Shown one piece after another: positions 63,233-64,000 of a stretch of DNA of 64,000 bases. Made by a program: the position numbers and the translations under genes. The stretch is from the NCBI GenBank assembly GCA_033283265.1, contig JAWMQN010000006.1, positions 62,001-126,000 of the forward strand, read 5' to 3'. The DNA is from Mangrovimicrobium sp033283265. GTDB lineage: Bacteria > Pseudomonadota > Gammaproteobacteria > Pseudomonadales > Halieaceae. The notes below the pieces were generated by a model. The model searched no databases, had not been told where the DNA came from, and was given only the letters and a program-made list of their open reading frames with translations. Numbering within the stretch: the first letter of the stretch is position 1; each line of letters begins with the position of its first letter.

Positions 63233-63670
63233 TTACTGTGGCGGATTGGGGACGGTGGAAAACCGGAAGGGCGTCAGCACCCGTTTGCGAAAGCGCCAGC
63301 CCGCACCTGTCAGCTCGATCTCGTCGTCGTAGCGGCCGATCATCACGATCATTTCCCGCCCCGCCGGCTGTGCCAGTTCGACGATGTTGGTCGACGCGCT
63401 GGCGCGCCGGCCGTCGCTGTCGATGCGGATATCGGTGGTGGTGTTCTGCTGCACCAGCCAGTCGATACCCTGGAACAGAGGGCCGAAAAAGCCTGCAATG
63501 CCAGCCTTTCCACGCAGTGGTTCCGGCTGGCCGAGCAGGCTGGCGACGCCGTGGACCTCGGCCTCATCGAGAAAAAATGCGGCAAATTCCTCGATATCCA
63601 GCCGTCCCGCGGCCCCGGTGTAGTTGTTGATCAGCTCGCCGATGGCGGCCTTCTGTTCCCACTGGCTCAT
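63233..63670 (-). CDS. SnoaL-like/NTF2-fold protein
   Basis: The 145-residue protein has the NTF2-like cone fold: MSQWEQKAAIGELINNYTGAAGRLDIEEFAAFFLDEAEVHG, a middle strand pair NTTTDIRIDSDGRRASASTNIVEL and a C-terminal GAGWRFRKRVLTPF. Such proteins include ring-hydroxylating dioxygenase beta subunits, ketosteroid-isomerase relatives and SnoaL-type cyclases. Its position directly upstream of the Rieske gene favours a beta subunit or an associated dehydratase/isomerase. ATG 63670 is chosen at the start of the fold, not the upstream extension. Confidence 0.78.
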   Translation of the reverse strand: MSQWEQKAAIGELINNYTGAAGRLDIEEFAAFFLDEAEVHGVASLLGQPEPLRGKAGIAGFFGPLFQGIDWLVQQNTTTDIRIDSDGRRASASTNIVELAQPAGREMIVMIGRYDDEIELTGAGWRFRKRVLTPFRFSTVPNPPQ

Positions 63671-63686
63671 GCTGCAATCTCCTGGC

Positions 63687-64000
63687 TCAAAGTGCCGCGG
63701 CCTGCTGGTCCGGCCAGGCGGCGATGATCTCGTCGCAGCTGGCGATGGTGGCGATCGGCAGCAGCGTGTTGCGCATGACCACCGGGCCGTAATCGACAGG
63801 AATGGCCGCCACCGCATCGCTGGCGACGATCACCTGGTAACTGTTGTTGACCGCGGTCATGGCGAGGTCGAGCAGGGCGACGTTGAGGGAGACGCCGGCG
63901 ATGATCAGGGTGTCGATGCCGGTGTTGCGCAGGCGGTGATCGAGTTGCGTATCCGCCATCGGGCTGAGGCCGTGGTCGCGCAGCGAGATCACATCGCCCT
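63687..64000 (-). CDS. Isochorismatase-family protein, partial (5' end outside window)
   Basis: The C-terminal 104 residues are visible and the frame stays open to the window edge. They match the family core: TQLDHRLRNTGIDTLIIAGVSLNVALLDLAMTAVNNSYQVIVASDAVAA. Where catalytic members have Cys (T-x-x-C-V), this one reads L-N-V-A-L, so the nucleophile appears to be missing. It may be a non-hydrolytic relative. It starts the minus-strand run that continues with the SnoaL-like and Rieske genes. Confidence 0.75.
   Translation of the reverse strand, partial: GDVISLRDHGLSPMADTQLDHRLRNTGIDTLIIAGVSLNVALLDLAMTAVNNSYQVIVASDAVAAIPVDYGPVVMRNTLLPIATIASCDEIIAAWPDQQAAAL

Overview
The window is GC-rich, densely coded bacterial DNA that carries an accessory catabolic gene island. 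TonB-dependent receptors with the N-terminal EEVVVTARK-type pattern, Tat-exported proteins, GntR, LysR and TetR regulators, NRAMP and MFS transporters, and GGGGTCAG-type hairpins suggest a marine or soil proteobacterium, probably gammaproteobacterial (Halieaceae/Spongiibacteraceae-like). That placement is inference from gene style only. No rRNA, tRNA, CRISPR array, transposase or phage gene was seen.

Layout. (1) 15-8882, plus strand: a Tat-exported DUF1838 protein, a Tat-exported flavin amine oxidase, a TonB-dependent receptor, a degenerate serine hydrolase, two more DUF1838 proteins and a secreted alpha/beta hydrolase. (2) 8933-10006, minus: a lone TatA and a Crp/Fnr-type regulator. (3) 10566-13577, plus: a fourth DUF1838 protein, a monohaem cytochrome c and a VAO-type FAD oxidase. 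(4) 13720-17181, minus: a second receptor and a small membrane protein. (5) 17440-23334, plus: a six-gene operon with LeuC/LeuD-like hydratase, iron alcohol dehydrogenase, PEP-mutase/isocitrate-lyase-family lyase, isochorismatase-fold amidase and MDR reductase. (6) 23433-26835: a HutC-type GntR regulator divergent from an MFS carrier, followed by an MDR reductase. (7) 26885-32676: aldehyde dehydrogenase, two alpha/beta hydrolases, and a CoA-transferase divergent from an HMG-CoA-lyase-type enzyme. (8) 32917-37085: third receptor, fifth DUF1838 protein and a secreted tandem DUF1330 protein. (9) 37330-40980: FAD monooxygenase, Asp/Glu-racemase-fold protein, PuuE-like deacetylase, SDR. (10) 41070-46471: aldehyde dehydrogenase, methyltransferase with a coupled small protein, double-cupin protein, LysR regulator. 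(11) 46795-50904: fourth receptor and a carboxylesterase lipoprotein. (12) 50962-56917, minus: NRAMP-like transporter, acyl-CoA ligase, MFS, TetR, enoyl-CoA hydratase. (13) 57284-64000: amidohydrolase, DapB-like dehydrogenase, zinc alcohol dehydrogenase and CoA-transferase (plus), then Rieske oxygenase, SnoaL-like protein and a partial isochorismatase-family gene (minus).

How it fits together (inference). Four receptors import one or more organic compounds. Tat-exported DUF1838 proteins, a flavin oxidase, esterases and perhaps a cytochrome-linked FAD oxidase would act in the periplasm. MFS carriers would take products inside, where monooxygenases, dehydrogenases, CoA-transferases and lyases would split them into central metabolites. 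The substrate cannot be read from the sequence.

The strongest unexplained signal is a recurring AT-rich palindrome, ATAATGTTATAT-N5-TAACATTAT (26 bp). It stands out against the GC-rich background and occurs in strong or decayed form upstream of most transcription units between 2.6 and 46.7 kb, including the gntR/MFS divergent promoter. It marks a probable single regulon. A second motif, TGAC-N4-GTCA, precedes two other units. Several enzymes have lost canonical catalytic residues.
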